Assembly (NCBI RefSeq): GCF_964340395.1
Contig: NC_135557.1
Coordinates: forward strand, 12,843,546-12,898,545
Reading direction: 5' to 3'
DNA length: 55,000 bases
Origin: Glandiceps talaboti
Lineage: Eukaryota > Hemichordata > Enteropneusta > Spengelidae
Shown here: positions 17,544 to 30,429 of the stretch, piece by piece
Layout of the letters: each line of letters begins with the position of its first letter
Position numbering within the stretch: the stretch's first letter is position 1
Notes under the pieces: model-generated
Databases searched by the model: none
Told to the model about the DNA's origin: nothing
The model's input: only the letters and a program-made list of their open reading frames with translations
Program-made: the position numbers and the translations under genes

Positions 17544-19641
17544 TTAGCATGCATAGATTTCTACCCTCATAGAGATATGACGATACCATGATACCACTAC
17601 AAATCGAACATAGCGGGCGGTGAATGACTTGTCGTTGAGGGCGTGGTACATGATAGTAGATCTATCCGAATTTCCTCTAAAGACCTGAAAATGATAAAAA
17701 ATGTCAAAGTATGAATTAAGTGGTTATTAGTTGTTACTTTCCTCCACTTCTAGTTTGAAAAAAATATACGTTTGTCTCAATTGACGAAAACAATTCAATG
17801 GTCATCGTTGGAACAACTCACTTGCCATGCTGTGACGTCATTGATATCAACAGTTATATAACATATGGCAGCATTTATCTGTAAGTTAACAGATGGTTCC
17901 CTCAAATGTAAATCGAGTCCATTTATGACACACCCCACGGTGAGAAGTTAAATCCTGTTACTATCACAATCACACCTCAAAACACATGAATGCAAATATA
18001 AACTAAATGAACAAAATTTCAGTAAAATAAGATAAATTATAATATAAATTCTCAAATTTACAGTCAGGTCTTTGGTCAATAGTCTGACATATATTACTGT
18101 TACTCACCATGCAGACAGTTTCAGTAGTTTCAAAAGAAGTGTCCCCAGATGAGAAAATTTGGGGTTTATGTCACATGGCAGTACATAGAGCATTGGACAA
18201 AGTGCATGTAGTTAGAATAACTCAATAAGATCATGAAATTACATGACCTAAAACAATTTTAGTGGAATACGTTGGATGAGTGAGAACGCTACCAACGTTT
18301 GCCATGGAACAGTTTCCAAATTGTAAAAAGAGGCCGTAGTCCACAAGTATCATGCCGGGGTATTATACATGTGCCTGGCGTCTGGTCCAAAAAGGTTGCC
18401 GCTAAACAGCACTCCTAGCTAGTGGCTAAACTATAGAATCCTTTGTCTTTTAGCTAACCAGGATATGATACAATCCCGTGCGTCAGTCATATGAGTAATG
18501 TCTATATGTAGTCTGTAGACAACAACAGCCTTACCTTAGCATTCCCATTAGCTTCAGTAACTGTTTTCCACGAACTACCATCACCATAGTTCAACTTGTA
18601 CGAAGTAACCCACTGATCGGCGTCTCCACGGCCCTAAAATGTTTAAATATATATGATATACTAAATATCAATGTCAAATTGAAAACAAAGAACAAAAAAA
18701 TATACTACAAGACATATACAACAAAAACAAAATGTATGTCTCAAACAACTTGGGGAGAATATCAATGCAGGAAATATATTTTATGATAGACATTATATTG
18801 CAGTATGTGTATACAACAGAAGAAAATAGCATATCTACCAATCATTCATATGATTACTATTATTAACATTATACCTACATTTGGCATAATAAAACGTGTT
18901 TACTCAATTCCATACATTAGGGACAGTAACAATCGTAGGATTCTTACCTGGGTTGCCACTTTGGTGACCTTTCTTGGTTGCACCAGGTCAACCTGAAGCC
19001 ACTGACCAGCGGCGTTTTGTCCTGAACACCAAGAATGTGCACCTGATTTAGCGAGGTTTAGTCGCCCACGTTCCGGCTGATAACCAGAAGTTTGTGGTGA
19101 ATACGTACTGCTAGCTGTCATCTGCGAATTTGCTATTTGTCCAGTTTCTATGCCAACAGGGTTACTATGGCAGCCTAAAAAAATAAAGGAAAGATCCAGT
19201 CAGCTAATATTATAACTTCTGGTGGTTAATTACATACACTGTTCAACTGAAAAAGACGTTATCAATGAGATTATAATATCATCTTCTAGCACTGTATTTT
19301 CGCTAAGATATTCTGATGAAAGCGTCCCGGTAGTGCCCATCTAGGATAAGTGTTATTCAGATTGAGGCTTTGGCAGTGATATATTTTTCCATGTCCCTCT
19401 CGTGTTGAGCCGAGCTAAATGTTAATTAGAGTACGGCTTTCGGAAGCTAGCTACATTGTTTCTCCAAATGACTTGCAGAAATACCCAAAATGTCGAAACA
19501 CATGGGAGTGCAATAGGGCTTCTTTACAAGATTTTAAAGATAAATTAATTATTACAATTTCATTAAAATCGATGAAGTAGTCTTTGAGATATTGTGTCCA
19601 CAGACAGACAGAGACATAGATAGAGACAGACAGACACACAC

Positions 19642-19672
<31 letters not shown>

Positions 19673-20531
19673 CACACACACATACATACATACATACACA
19701 CACACATACATACATACATACATACATACATACATACATACATACATACATACATACACAGACGCACAGACAGTCAAATTCATAACATAAACTCCTCGCA
19801 CTTGGGGTTGGTTATTTCTTGAAGAGGTTGACACTTAGCGGGTACATAATGCAACTTGGACCCCGCGATAGTACCTCTCTATCGTCCTGAGATCAACACA
19901 AGTAGTTTAAATGAGATGAGTTTGACTAAAGAGAAGTAAAGTGACATTTGTAGGAGTCGAACCAATCATGCAATCATGATCTTCGTTGAAACAAATTCCT
20001 AAGTTGGCGACCAAAATGCAGGGACCGTCTGAAGCCACTAGATCCTTAGGTTGGAAGGTTAAAGGCTGAGGGGCTTGCCTTCACACCTGTCGAGGAATAG
20101 AAAGCTACACAAAGGACTATCATATGGATAATTAGACGTACTCACTGAGATCATCTCCCTTTTCGCAAATGTAACCAATATTTTCACTGCATTCAGCGTC
20201 ATTCCATTTTCCGGCCACGTTAGTAGATAGATGTACACAGTGTTCACTTTGTCTATCATTATCTGGTTCTCCAGAATTCCAATTTCTGTACGTGGTCTTT
20301 GAAATATATAAATTAAATCAGTTTCTACTTTCCAAAAGTCTCAGTGTAAATAATGCTAGTAGTCTGCCATAGAAAGGTAAATGTAATGTAAGTAATTCCG
20401 TTAAATTTAAATGAGTGCCATCTGGCATTTTTCACACCATTTATGAAAAGAGATGCCTAGGGCGCCCCCGGGCCCCCAGGTGATTGACAATGATAGTTTA
20501 AATATTACATATGCCAATATCCAATACTCTA

Positions 20532-20572
<41 letters not shown>

Positions 20573-21573
20573 GGATAGTACAAAACCTCTGCTGGGTTTC
20601 ATCACGAATTACCTTGATCTGTATGTAATAGTACACCCTGTACACAATCTAATTGGAATCTGATGCAGAGAACTTGGCGAGATAGCTTTAATTACCTCCT
20701 ACTGTTATTGTCATTTGTTATTTGTGTGTTCTCTGAGCGCCTGATACATACATTATTTCAGATTGACCCTGCACAGTATTGGATCACTTGCGGGTAAACG
20801 TATCAGTGTAGTAGTGCAAATAACACGGTGTAATATGAGTAATCAAAGTAATATTTGGGCCAACATCCTAAAAATAGCTGCTCCAATGCATCACGATTTT
20901 AACTTATCATTATACTACTTATGGTTAAAATAGTTCTCAAATTGACATGTACAATTCTAATTATTAATATTTTAAAACATTTCATTGAATATATTGCCGG
21001 TTGTCTGATTTAAAAAAATAATACTGCAGTTACAGCTAGTACGGGTTTAAACTAGGGCGTTTCCCAAGTGACAACCATTTTTGATATTTTGAATTAGTGT
21101 TAATCAATAAGGTAATGTTTTACAAACTTTGTTGTTGAAGGACACAACTTATGGTAAATCTACATACGATTTATTATCTGTCATATCCTGAATGTGGCGG
21201 TAGGAAATTTATGTATAATTTTTGAATGTTGACAGAAGTTAAAGGCGATTGAAAGGTTTTTTTTAATGATACGTTGATGAAAGAGTATGGTTTTCAGATT
21301 AATTCCTTTATGTTTCAAAGTCACACACAATGTATTCATTAGTTGAATTAGCATAATTGCCTAATACTAGACTGGATGTGCTTCTTGACATATCTTATTC
21401 TTGTGAAAACTGAAATAAATATTACCTCTTGACCGTTGTCCCACTCGAAATGGTTTTCACGAGCTAGGTCAGTCAGTCCAATCCACAATGGATATGTGTC
21501 ACAAACAAACTCTGTAATACAATAAATATGAATAAATACAAACCCAGACAGACAGACAGACAGACAGACAGAC

Positions 21574-21639
<66 letters not shown>

Positions 21640-21688
21640 TAGCCAAACACACAAACAGAAAAAGAAAAACAAGCAGACAAGCAGACAA

Positions 21689-21729
<41 letters not shown>

Positions 21730-21730
21730 T

Positions 21731-21762
<32 letters not shown>

Positions 21763-22798
21763 CCACTCACTCACACACTCACTCAGTCACTCACTCACTC
21801 ACTCACTCACTCACTCACTCACTCACTCACTCACTCACCAACTAATGCGTTTTGTATTCGTTTTTTTAAGATCAATGATCTTCCTACCAATGGGCAGATT
21901 ATGAAATTGATCTTCAGGTATAAATACTCATTTTGGAGAAGTATTGCATACTCTTTACCCACACTATCGTAAACACGTGAAGAAATTATTCTAAATTTCG
22001 TCGATTAGTCAGCATGCTCTGCAGCAGTTATTTTGTTAAAGGTGATTCAAAATGCTCACATTCACTATTGATATTATGTTGGACGACATGTTTGTGAAAT
22101 GTATTCTGGTTTTAAAACTTTAAAAAGCGACTGAAAAACACCTTAAAATGACATTTTTTCAGTGAGTTCCCTTCGGATTTACTTCGAGAGTTTTCGGGTA
22201 TTTCCTGTTCCACCGAGACCACGCGCTTTTGTGACGTCATAAGGAGAAATCGTTAGCACTAAGGCTATATATACACCACTCCAGGGTCTACCATAACGTG
22301 TGTCTTTCTATGGACTAACCTTTCAAAAACATATTTTCTTCAGCATTGTCTATTGCCACAAGGTGGCCTCCACTGTACTCACAAAGTGAACTCGCCTCAT
22401 GATAAGTGTAGCCTTGGTATTGGCTTACATAATAACAACTATCACCAAATTCAGTCCACAAAGAATCACATTTACTGCCTTTGAAACAAAAGAAAGCAGT
22501 ATTTTAATACAATATATTTAGACGTTTGCATTCAAAACTGACATGTTGTTAGATGAAAGAAACGCATTCCTATATTTATTTTCAAAGAATACTGCAGAAA
22601 CATAAGAAACAAACACCCTTAACAAGCACACATACATACATACATACATACATACATACATACATACATACATACATACATACGTACATACATACATACG
22701 TACATACGTACATACATACATACATACATACATACATACATACACACATATACCTACCTACCTACACACACACACACACACACCTACCTACCTACTAC

Positions 22799-22861
<63 letters not shown>

Positions 22862-23035
22862 TACATACATACATACATACATACATACATACATACATAC
22901 ATACATACTACCGTGTTTGATAATTGATAGAACAGGTACTAGGTAGATCTGTGCTGATACGATGTCGTTAATTGACATACCTGTTGTAAACGACGCGGCC
23001 GTACATAGTAGACATAATACCACAACAAACTTCAT
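17544..23035 (-). CDS. Secreted C-type lectin domain fused to F5/8-C (discoidin) domain, 305 aa
   Basis: Seven exons on the minus strand: 23035-22981, 22478-22320, 21511-21426, 20296-20146, 19174-18948, 18633-18535 and 17684-17544. Intron phases are 1, 1, 0, 1, 0, 0 and all junctions are GT-AG. Exon 1 is a signal peptide (MKFVVVLCLLCTAASFTTG). Exons 2-4 form a complete C-type lectin domain: CDSLWTEFGDSCYY start, WIGLTD, EPD and KWNDAEC, with final cysteine in GYICEK. The EPD and WND motifs make Ca2+-dependent sugar binding plausible. Exons 5-7 form an F5/8-C domain: CHSNPVGIETGQIANSQMTA, GQWLQVDL, ARYVRFVVVSW and a closing EIYAC-stop. These domains bind glycans, lipids or cell surfaces. The F5/8-C part carries an RGD (QGRGDADQ). 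Both domains look intact. The combination suggests a secreted two-headed recognition or adhesion protein; that role is inferred. Confidence 0.9.
19600..19770. repeat. (GACA)n/(CATA)n compound array
   Basis: GACA, CACA and CATA tetranucleotide blocks in the intron between lectin exon 4 and discoidin exon 5. The Cys-Val-Tyr frame across it is repeat translation. Confidence 0.95.
20534..20571. repeat. (CTA)n microsatellite
   Basis: Twelve or so CTA units in the intron upstream of lectin exon 4. Confidence 0.95.
21544..21838. repeat. (GACA)n then (CTCA)n array
   Basis: Two GACA blocks flank an A-rich spacer, followed by a CTCA block at about 21765-21838. It begins about 32 bases before (minus sense) the acceptor of lectin exon 3. 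Confidence 0.95.
22628..22908. repeat. (CATA)n-(CA)n-(CATA)n array
   Basis: A CATA block with GTAC variants, then CCTA, a pure CA run (22801-22856) and a second CATA block. It fills the first intron of the lectin-discoidin gene, ending about 70 bases from the signal-peptide exon. Confidence 0.95.
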
Positions 23036-23739
23036 ATTGTCGATATTTTATGATAAAACAATAAATACACCTGTGATAAATCAGAGATTATAATGTTGTA
23101 TATATAATTATAGGAATGAATGATCACAAAACCAATGGAAGGAAAAATTGCTTATCAGCTACTTCTAAGGAGGACAAAAACTGAATATATTTGCATGCCA
23201 AAAGTTTTAGTGTGTCGTATTATGCTGTCGAATCTGTCCAGATCATCAACTTCACTTAACATTCGAAGAACGAATAGGGAAAAAATTACCCCATATGCTC
23301 AATTAACTATGTAGTTTACAGATTTTGGGTACGACTTTGTAGATCACTGCAGAAAAAAACACAACAAATGTGGCGGAACTTCCTATTTTGTTTTAGCTGC
23401 GTTTAGAGAATACACCCCACTGTAGTATTTGGAAGTGCATATTAAACATTTTCCTTTGGTCTCTATTCTACACCAGGTCCCCAATCATACGGCTGGATTG
23501 ACTGGTTATCGGCTACAATCACCGTTCAAATTACTAGACATTCGGCAACGTACGACAGCGATGAATTTGAACCAGCAACTCTTCAGTTGTTAACTTGACC
23601 TTGTACCCTTTTTAGTAAGTAAAGATATCTTTCAAGCCAGACAATAAAATGTTCCAATGTACGATATTTGTCAAGTTACACAATAAAATGTAGCAAATGT
23701 TAGTAAGATATTAATCAAATTATTATGATTAATAATATG
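23036..23739. other. Upstream region of the lectin-discoidin gene
   Basis: On the minus strand TATATATA at ~23099-23106 lies 64-71 bases before the ATG and may be a promoter element. An alternative is a splice acceptor (TTTATCACAG) at ~23070. The remainder shows no gene. Confidence 0.35.
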
Positions 23740-23925
23740 ACAGAACCCCATGGCCTCGCAATGGACGGTAGGGCAAACAGAAGTTATTTTCACGAGTGAT
23801 TCGGTTTATTCTGCCGCGTATTTTCACGAGCGATAGCGAGTGAAAATACAGCAGAATAAACCGAATCACGAGTGAAAATAACTTCTGTATGCCCTGCCGT
23901 CCATTGCGAGGCCATGGGGTTCTGT
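23740..23925. mobile_element. 186 bp near-perfect foldback (palindromic MITE)
   Basis: The left end ACAGAACCCCATGGCCTCGC mirrors the right end GCGAGGCCATGGGGTTCTGT, and the match continues inward almost to the centre (GAGCGATAGCGAG). Arms are ~85 bases with few mismatches. Flanks are TAATAATATG on the left and TATTATTAC on the right, so a target duplication is plausible but not clear. The minus-strand frame at 23729-24025 is a by-product of the palindrome. Confidence 0.85.
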
Positions 23926-24308
23926 TATTATTACATATGTACACCAAAAACGCAATAAAATGCAGGTGGGGAAGGGCGAACAACATATTCGCATGAATAT
24001 GTATCAGGTCACCAGCTCGTGTCATTCAGGTCAGGCAGAGGTCACAGACGTGAATTATGAGCGATGATTGGTTGTCAACAACAATAAGTATTGATATGCA
24101 AATTACATGTTGACCTGCTCTCGCTAGCGAGCTCCGCTGTGATTCATTCACAAAACCGATCAGAAGAAATGCATACACGATTATTTTAGTAGTAGAAACA
24201 GATACAATTCAACAGCATGGTATTCTTAGTGTCCTATATAATAGTACTTCAGTAAAATCTTTCAAAATGTACAATATTATAAAAGTTAGTCTTCATCAGA
24301 ATCGGAAA

Positions 24309-24717
24309 AGATTACGGATTGTCTGCAGCGTTTTATAATGTAAACACACTGACAAGAACTTTGACAGAGGTGTTTCCGGCGACATGAAATGTGAAATTGA
24401 AAGATCCACCGCTAATACGGGTATTTTCAAAACATTCCGCATAACTGTGGGAATTGATTGACTACGTTCTGGTTGGTTGATGGTCCTGAGGATTGTGTTG
24501 CACGATCTCCCATCGGCTGCATTTGTTGGGCGTTGTTGATGTGTACGAAGCATCGGTGGCCGTAGTCGCTGGGCGCGTGCCTCGGGTCAGCTTTATTTTG
24601 TTGTTGATCATAATAAAATTCACTCTCAGAAAGTTCAAAATAATTGAAATTAAACAAATCGTTATGTTCAGAATCCACCGAAATATCTTCCATTTGTAAA
24701 GTAGTGGTCGCCGGCAA
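24309..24717 (-). pseudogene. Decayed coding remnant of unknown family
   Basis: A 96-codon minus-strand frame (24717-24427) has ordinary, non-repetitive amino-acid use: an acidic start (MEDISVDSEHNDLFNFNYFE) and a Gln/Asn-rich middle. Where it stops, another frame continues with protein-like text (ISGGSFNFTFHVAGNTSVKV) ending in a TAA near 24334. The switch suggests a frameshifted or partly spliced gene. It lies 400 bases from the foldback element and may be part of a larger transposon. I do not recognise it. Confidence 0.35.
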
Positions 24718-24769
24718 TATTTACAAACATAAAGTAGTTCGAAAGGTTGTTTACTCATTTGCATAATGA

Positions 24770-24845
24770 ACAGTGAAAATACCTAACTAATTTGCATAGT
24801 TATTTGATAGGTAAGGCACTAATTTGCATAGTTATTTGATACCCC
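24770..24845. repeat. Tandem duplicate of a 34 bp AT-rich unit
   Basis: The phrase CTAATTTGCATAGTTATTTG occurs twice, about 34 bases apart. No other feature is seen. Confidence 0.8.
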
Positions 24846-25608
24846 AGAACTTGCGATGGTCGAGAAAAATAGTGAAATACATTATGAACCAACAAAAAAT
24901 TGTTCAAAAAGTGTGTAACAACAGGAAAGACACGTATGTGCATTTAAAAAAATGCATTTATTTGCTTATTTTCATCAGGAATTGGTTTTACTTTTGGATC
25001 TATTTTATCTCAATTTATCTCATTTGCATAGCCACCAGTGAAAATACCGGTTTTATTTTTGACTGTACACCAACGTACACAATGGTACATATGTAATAAT
25101 AGTAAGTATATGTTATCAACTGAGAGGGAAACATTTCTTAAAAAATCCTACCTGTATTGGGCTCACCACGCCAGTTATCAAATGTATTTTCAACAGTCTG
25201 TGCCTTACTGTTATAACCATTTCATGACTGTTTCTAAATTAAAATAAATGACGTATTATACATGGAAAATTGTGTGCTTATTTGTTTAAATAGAATGTAT
25301 CAACATTGTAATGAAATTCGATATTAATACCTCAATTCGTCTCTCAAGATCGATCAAATATCAAACAGAATGAGTTAATTATTAAAACGTTTGTATTCAT
25401 ATCCTGCCTTACCGATGTCTATTCTAGGTCATTCATGAAACCATATAAAACAAATGTATTTAGTAATATATTGTATACAGTAAGATATACATATATAGCT
25501 ACATACATATACACAGTTATACTGAATGGTTGAAATTCAGACAGATAGACAAACATCTTTTCATCCAACTTTCTATCATGCGTTGATAAAAAAAAAACCA
25601 AACAAATA

Positions 25609-25761
25609 ACAAACAAACAAACAAACAAACAAACAAACAAACATACCTACCTACATACATACATACATGCATACATGTATGCATACATACATACATACAT
25701 ACATACATACATACATACATACATGCATACATGCATACATATGCATACATGCATACATACA

Positions 25762-25793
<32 letters not shown>

Positions 25794-26271
25794 CACGCAG
25801 GCAGGCACGCGCGCGCGCGCACACACACACACACACATACATACATGCGTACATACGTACATACATACATACATACATACATACATACATACATACATAC
25901 ATACATACACACACATACATACATACACACATACATACATACACACATACATACATACATACATACATACATACATACATACATACCGGTACATACATAC
26001 ATACATACACACATACATACATACATACAAACAAACAAACAAACAAACATACATACATACATACATACATACATACATACATACATACATACATACATAC
26101 ATACATACATACATACATACATACATACATACATACATACATGCATGCATACACGCATACACACATACATACACATACACACATACACACATATACATAC
26201 ATACATACATACATACATACATACATACATACATACATACATACATACATACATACATACATACATACATA
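25609..26271. repeat. 660 bp (AAAC)n/(CATA)n compound array
   Basis: AAAC units give way to CATA with CATG, CACA and GCGC variants (25803-25835). A second AAAC island lies at 26028-26048. All frames of 198-294 codons across it are tetranucleotide translations (Tyr-Ile-His-Thr and Cys-Met-Tyr-Val). Confidence 0.97.
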
Positions 26272-27625
26272 GACAGGAAACAAGAAGTACTTGGTACGAG
26301 ACGATACCGAATGAAAAACAAAAATAGACTTGTACCAGTAATACTGTATTATCTATTTCTGTCTTTGGACATTTAAAAGATATCCGAGTCAATGCACTCA
26401 TGAATTACAGTATTGTTACTCTCTGTAAAATGTGGATAGGAACTTTCGATGAAGCGATTGGAATTTTACAATAGTCCTGCCACACAGATATTGACTTTTA
26501 TTCCTCTAATCCTTTTGTACCGTTGAGTTGTTTATTTAATATTTCCTTGTTTGCAGACTGATTACAAAACACATAAATTTGATAAATAAATATTGTTTAT
26601 TCTCACTCCACGTCTTACGTCAAGAACTAATATGCAAAGTAGTATTTCATTTTTATTGATATTGGTAAAACCTATTATTTTAACCGATATATATATATAT
26701 TTTTTTTTTTTTTACAAATATTTGTTATTTTGACAGGTCGACGACCTGCAATTCTGTTTCAAATGTAGTGTGTACTGAGATGTGAAATAAATTAACGTCA
26801 CTTCCTGTTTGGATAGGCTAACCAATCCACCTAAGTTGGTCAAAGTTGTGTCAATCGGGTAAAGTAGAAATTGTTAATCTATGGTCACCGTATTCATTTC
26901 CTTGAGCGGAAATGCTCTACCCGCATTTTTATATTTGGTTCCAGTATTTTATTGTGAACGGATATTAAAAGTTCAAAACACTGGTAGCATTTGATCAATT
27001 TACAGAATATTGTTATTGTTTTCGGTACTATTTTTAAAATTTAATTTAAAAGCTTTTAATAGTAACATGTACATATTATAATTACCAAACACGTATTGTG
27101 AGAGGAATGAAATGCTAACAGTTGGGCAGACTATTGGACGGACCGAAATATTGAGAGACAAAAAGCACTCTGCTAGCTTTTACACAGGAAACTATTTCTT
27201 TATTTTGTAGGCAATCAGAAAAAAAGATATAGACACACTGTTTTTCTTTAGAAAGACCTACATACATAACAAGCCAAGAGTCTTTCCAGGAACAATTTGG
27301 TGGTCCATCTGAGGGCTACTCTATGGTATGTCGATAGAAGTAAATTATGGGCAACACCCTTTTACAGCGTGTAGTGTCTGGTTTGCTAAAAATGTGGACC
27401 TGGCTTACTTAGTCTCGGTTACCCAAACTCCCATCACCGTGTGGTCTCGTAGTAGTGACCCAGCGGAGAGAGTCTGGCCTGGGTAAACAAGACTATGCCC
27501 CCCTAGGAATTCTTATTCTTGTGAAGTGATGTACAATTCTAAAAGTGATATTCCTGGTCACATAGAAAATACTGATGGTGATTCTGAGGTCAACAGTCAC
27601 ACAAATACGGCACTGTCGGTTTTAT
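26272..27625. other. Gene-less AT-rich stretch
   Basis: It holds a short TA/T run at 26689-26714 and otherwise unique sequence. No exon, element end or RNA gene is recognised. Confidence 0.5.
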
Positions 27626-27628
27626 TGC

Positions 27629-27629
27629 G

Positions 27630-27723
<94 letters not shown>

Positions 27724-27726
27724 CGC

Positions 27727-27818
<92 letters not shown>
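27629..27818. repeat. (CT)n array with a (GCTC)n island
   Basis: CT dinucleotides interrupted by five GCTC units at 27721-27740. It yields Ser-Leu and Arg-Glu frames on opposite strands; neither is a gene. Confidence 0.97.
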
Positions 27819-27823
<5 letters not shown>

Positions 27824-28159
27824 TCAACGTCACTTTCCTTTCAAGGTATGCGAAATATTCTGGTTGGTCATGTTTAATGAAGTCGTGGATCATTGGTATA
27901 TACTTACCTTGTGTTGTTTGTTTGAAAAGGGGAAGAGACTGTTAAGTGGAACGGTTAGGAAGACGTTAATATGCCATATGCCGGTTATGGGAAACATAAA
28001 AGATATCATATTTTGGCCACTGGGAGCGCTGTTCGTATGCTGTTTGGTACAGGGAATGAGGGACCGATTTAATAGTCAAGTATTGTAACATTAAGGCAGC
28101 TAGCCATTGAGTTATCACTCATTCTCCATGTTATTCCCACAATACCATTTTATAAGTGA

Positions 28160-28515
28160 CTACCAGTAAGGCCTAACAAAACAATTGCTTGTTTCTGATT
28201 ACCCAACCCCACATTGTTTTTCACTGCTGACCCTAAACTTTTTTTGTGTGTATTCGAAAAAAAATAGTAAAAAATTGTGAAGTCTCACGAGAAATAGTGG
28301 ATGCGGAAACTGACATCAGACAAAATAAAGCTGTTCTTCCAATCTGTATATTGGCTGTACATTGATAGAAGACATAAACAACACAGAGACCGTATGGATA
28401 ACCTGCACTAGACACTCACACATGAAAATAAAATAAATTAAAATAAAATATCTAACTACCCCACCTATTCTAAAATTGAGAGTAATTGGAACCACACAAT
28501 TTATTATTAGGCCAA
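28160..28515 (-). repeat. Dispersed repeat family R1, copy B
   Basis: Reverse-complement match to 5213-5550, anchored by the complements of AATTGTGTGGTTCC, TTTTAGAATAGGTGGGGTA and CACTATTTCTCGTGAGACTT. A short ATAAA-rich insertion at ~28425-28450 is peculiar to this copy. Confidence 0.7.
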
Positions 28516-29054
28516 ATCAAAACATGCTTAACCACGATTGTATTACTCTTTTAAGAACACACAGAATTCTTTCACATGCATTTCATTCACTGCTTCATGC
28601 AATGCTATACAACCAGTACTAGTGGCCATGGCAAAGCGTTTAGCCATCAGTTTGCCAAATCGGTTGCGCCCTCTTGTGGTGGTTACCGGAAAAATGACTG
28701 GAACCTGGAATATGGCATATTATAATGTTATTCCAGTATATTGATGGTGCAAATAGAGAGATCTGATTGGTCAACACATCAAACTAATACATAGAAAATA
28801 GTGGTATATGTGTAAAGTTAGTACAGTTAGCGCGACTCCAAGCGGCCCTGAATGAAATTATACTCATTATTTTGATCGCTGTTGTCTGCACAGTTTTAGA
28901 TTCGTGTTGTGTTTACTGTTAGTTGTCAAAATAACGATTTCTCTGTACTCTCCAGGGGTGCCACTCCGGCATGTTAGAAAACATGTTGACCTTGACGACT
29001 CAGAATACTTTAAAGGTATTGTAACACCAAACTGACACGGATTTCTCTTTTGTT

Positions 29055-29800
29055 ATTCCAATGACCTTGGTTTGTAAAACATACTAAGTATACGACACGT
29101 ACCGTGTCAAGTCATAACTCAAGGACTGTGAAGTGACAATGCAAACTCTAAAACTATTAGTTGAAGGCTAACACCACTTTCCATGTCTGTCGTAACACAA
29201 AACTTTCCAACTCCTCATATGCATCTGTTGTCAAATTCTAACATATCCAGTCTTCTCCACTGTCTATGATTCTACCTATATCACTATCATTGCCACTTTC
29301 GTTTCTTCTAAGCTAATTATATATAACTACGGACATATTTATTCAGCAATACCGTGTACATGAACAGGGGGATACATGTATATACGTTATAAGTTGACGC
29401 CTCGCTATGGGTCACATACTTCACTCAGTAAACCATTGACGCTCGTTTAAATTTGCATTAGTGCAATTTTCTTTTGTTAATCCTCGTGACCCAGCTTCAT
29501 AAAACTTACACGACACATACCGTTGTCAAGTCATCATAGCCCAAGGACAGTGACGTGCCAATACTCCTGCAACGATCAGTCGAAGGGTAATACCAAACCT
29601 GTCTTAAGTATCCGTAAGTATCTGTTGTCACATCCTATCTTTATCATTATTATTGTTCATTTAATTTCTTCTCAAGCAAATGCTGACAATTTTATTCGGC
29701 AGTGTACAACCGGGTACGTCTATACATTGACGCCCCGGTACGGATCACATACTTCAGTGAATAAACCATCGATGCTCGTTTTCAATTGCAAGGTAGCGTC
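29055..29800. repeat. Diverged tandem duplication, two copies of about 400 bp
   Basis: Copy 1 (about 29055-29465) and copy 2 (about 29485-29800) share ordered blocks: ACGACACGTACCGTGTCAAG against ACGACACATACCGTTGTCAA, CAAGGACTGTGAAGTGACAA against CAAGGACAGTGACGTGCCAA, and GGTCACATACTTCACTCAGT against GGATCACATACTTCAGTGAA. No conserved reading frame is seen. Confidence 0.75.
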
Positions 29801-30254
29801 ATACTTCAGGTACTTGATCGAGGTTAACACAACAAAAAGACGATTCAACTTAACTTGCTGATTGTTTTGGGTACGCCATACTAACCAGTGTTTCAAAGTA
29901 AATTTTACACCAGACTACTTAGGGTATCCGTTCATTTCCTTCAGAGTCTATACAAAACAGATAATATAAAACCATATGTAGAATTTTACCCGTGATAACT
30001 TGTCCCATCGTATTCTCAACCTATGTTTACATCGGTGAGTTGAACTGTTTCACGTGTTAAGATCTTGATTTTGATCAAATGATTCATAAGTTTGCGTCAA
30101 TGGATTTAAATAATACGCAGATCCGTAAATTATACAATGGTGTCGTCACCTTACACCCTGACTATGTGGTGATGTGATTTCGCATGCATGCATGCCTTCT
30201 AACGTACGTACGGCGGCGGCATGACTGTTTGATACTCTTTACCTGTGTCTTGTT

Positions 30255-30425
30255 GGTTTGTTTGTTTGTTTGTTTGTTTGTTTGTTTGTTTGTTTGTTTG
30301 TTTGTTTGTTTGTTTGTTTGTTTGTTTGTTTGTTTGTTTGTTTGTTTGTTTGTTTGTTTGTTTGTTTGTTTGTTTGTTTGTTTGTTTGTTTGTTTGATTG
30401 TTTGTTTGTTTGTTGGTTGGTTGGC
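30255..30425. repeat. (TTTG)n microsatellite
   Basis: A long pure TTTG run with one GATT interruption and a GGTT tail. The Cys-Leu-Phe-Val frames across it are artefacts. Confidence 0.97.
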
Positions 30426-30429
30426 TGGT

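Noticed and set aside
23729-24025. 98-codon minus frame across the foldback
   Set aside because: Open because of the palindrome; left and right halves are translations of inverted copies.
25517-26401. Open frames up to 294 codons rich in Cys-Met-Tyr-Val or Tyr-Ile-His-Thr
   Set aside because: They translate a CATA/AAAC tetranucleotide array, are open in several frames on both strands, and have no flanking coding signal.
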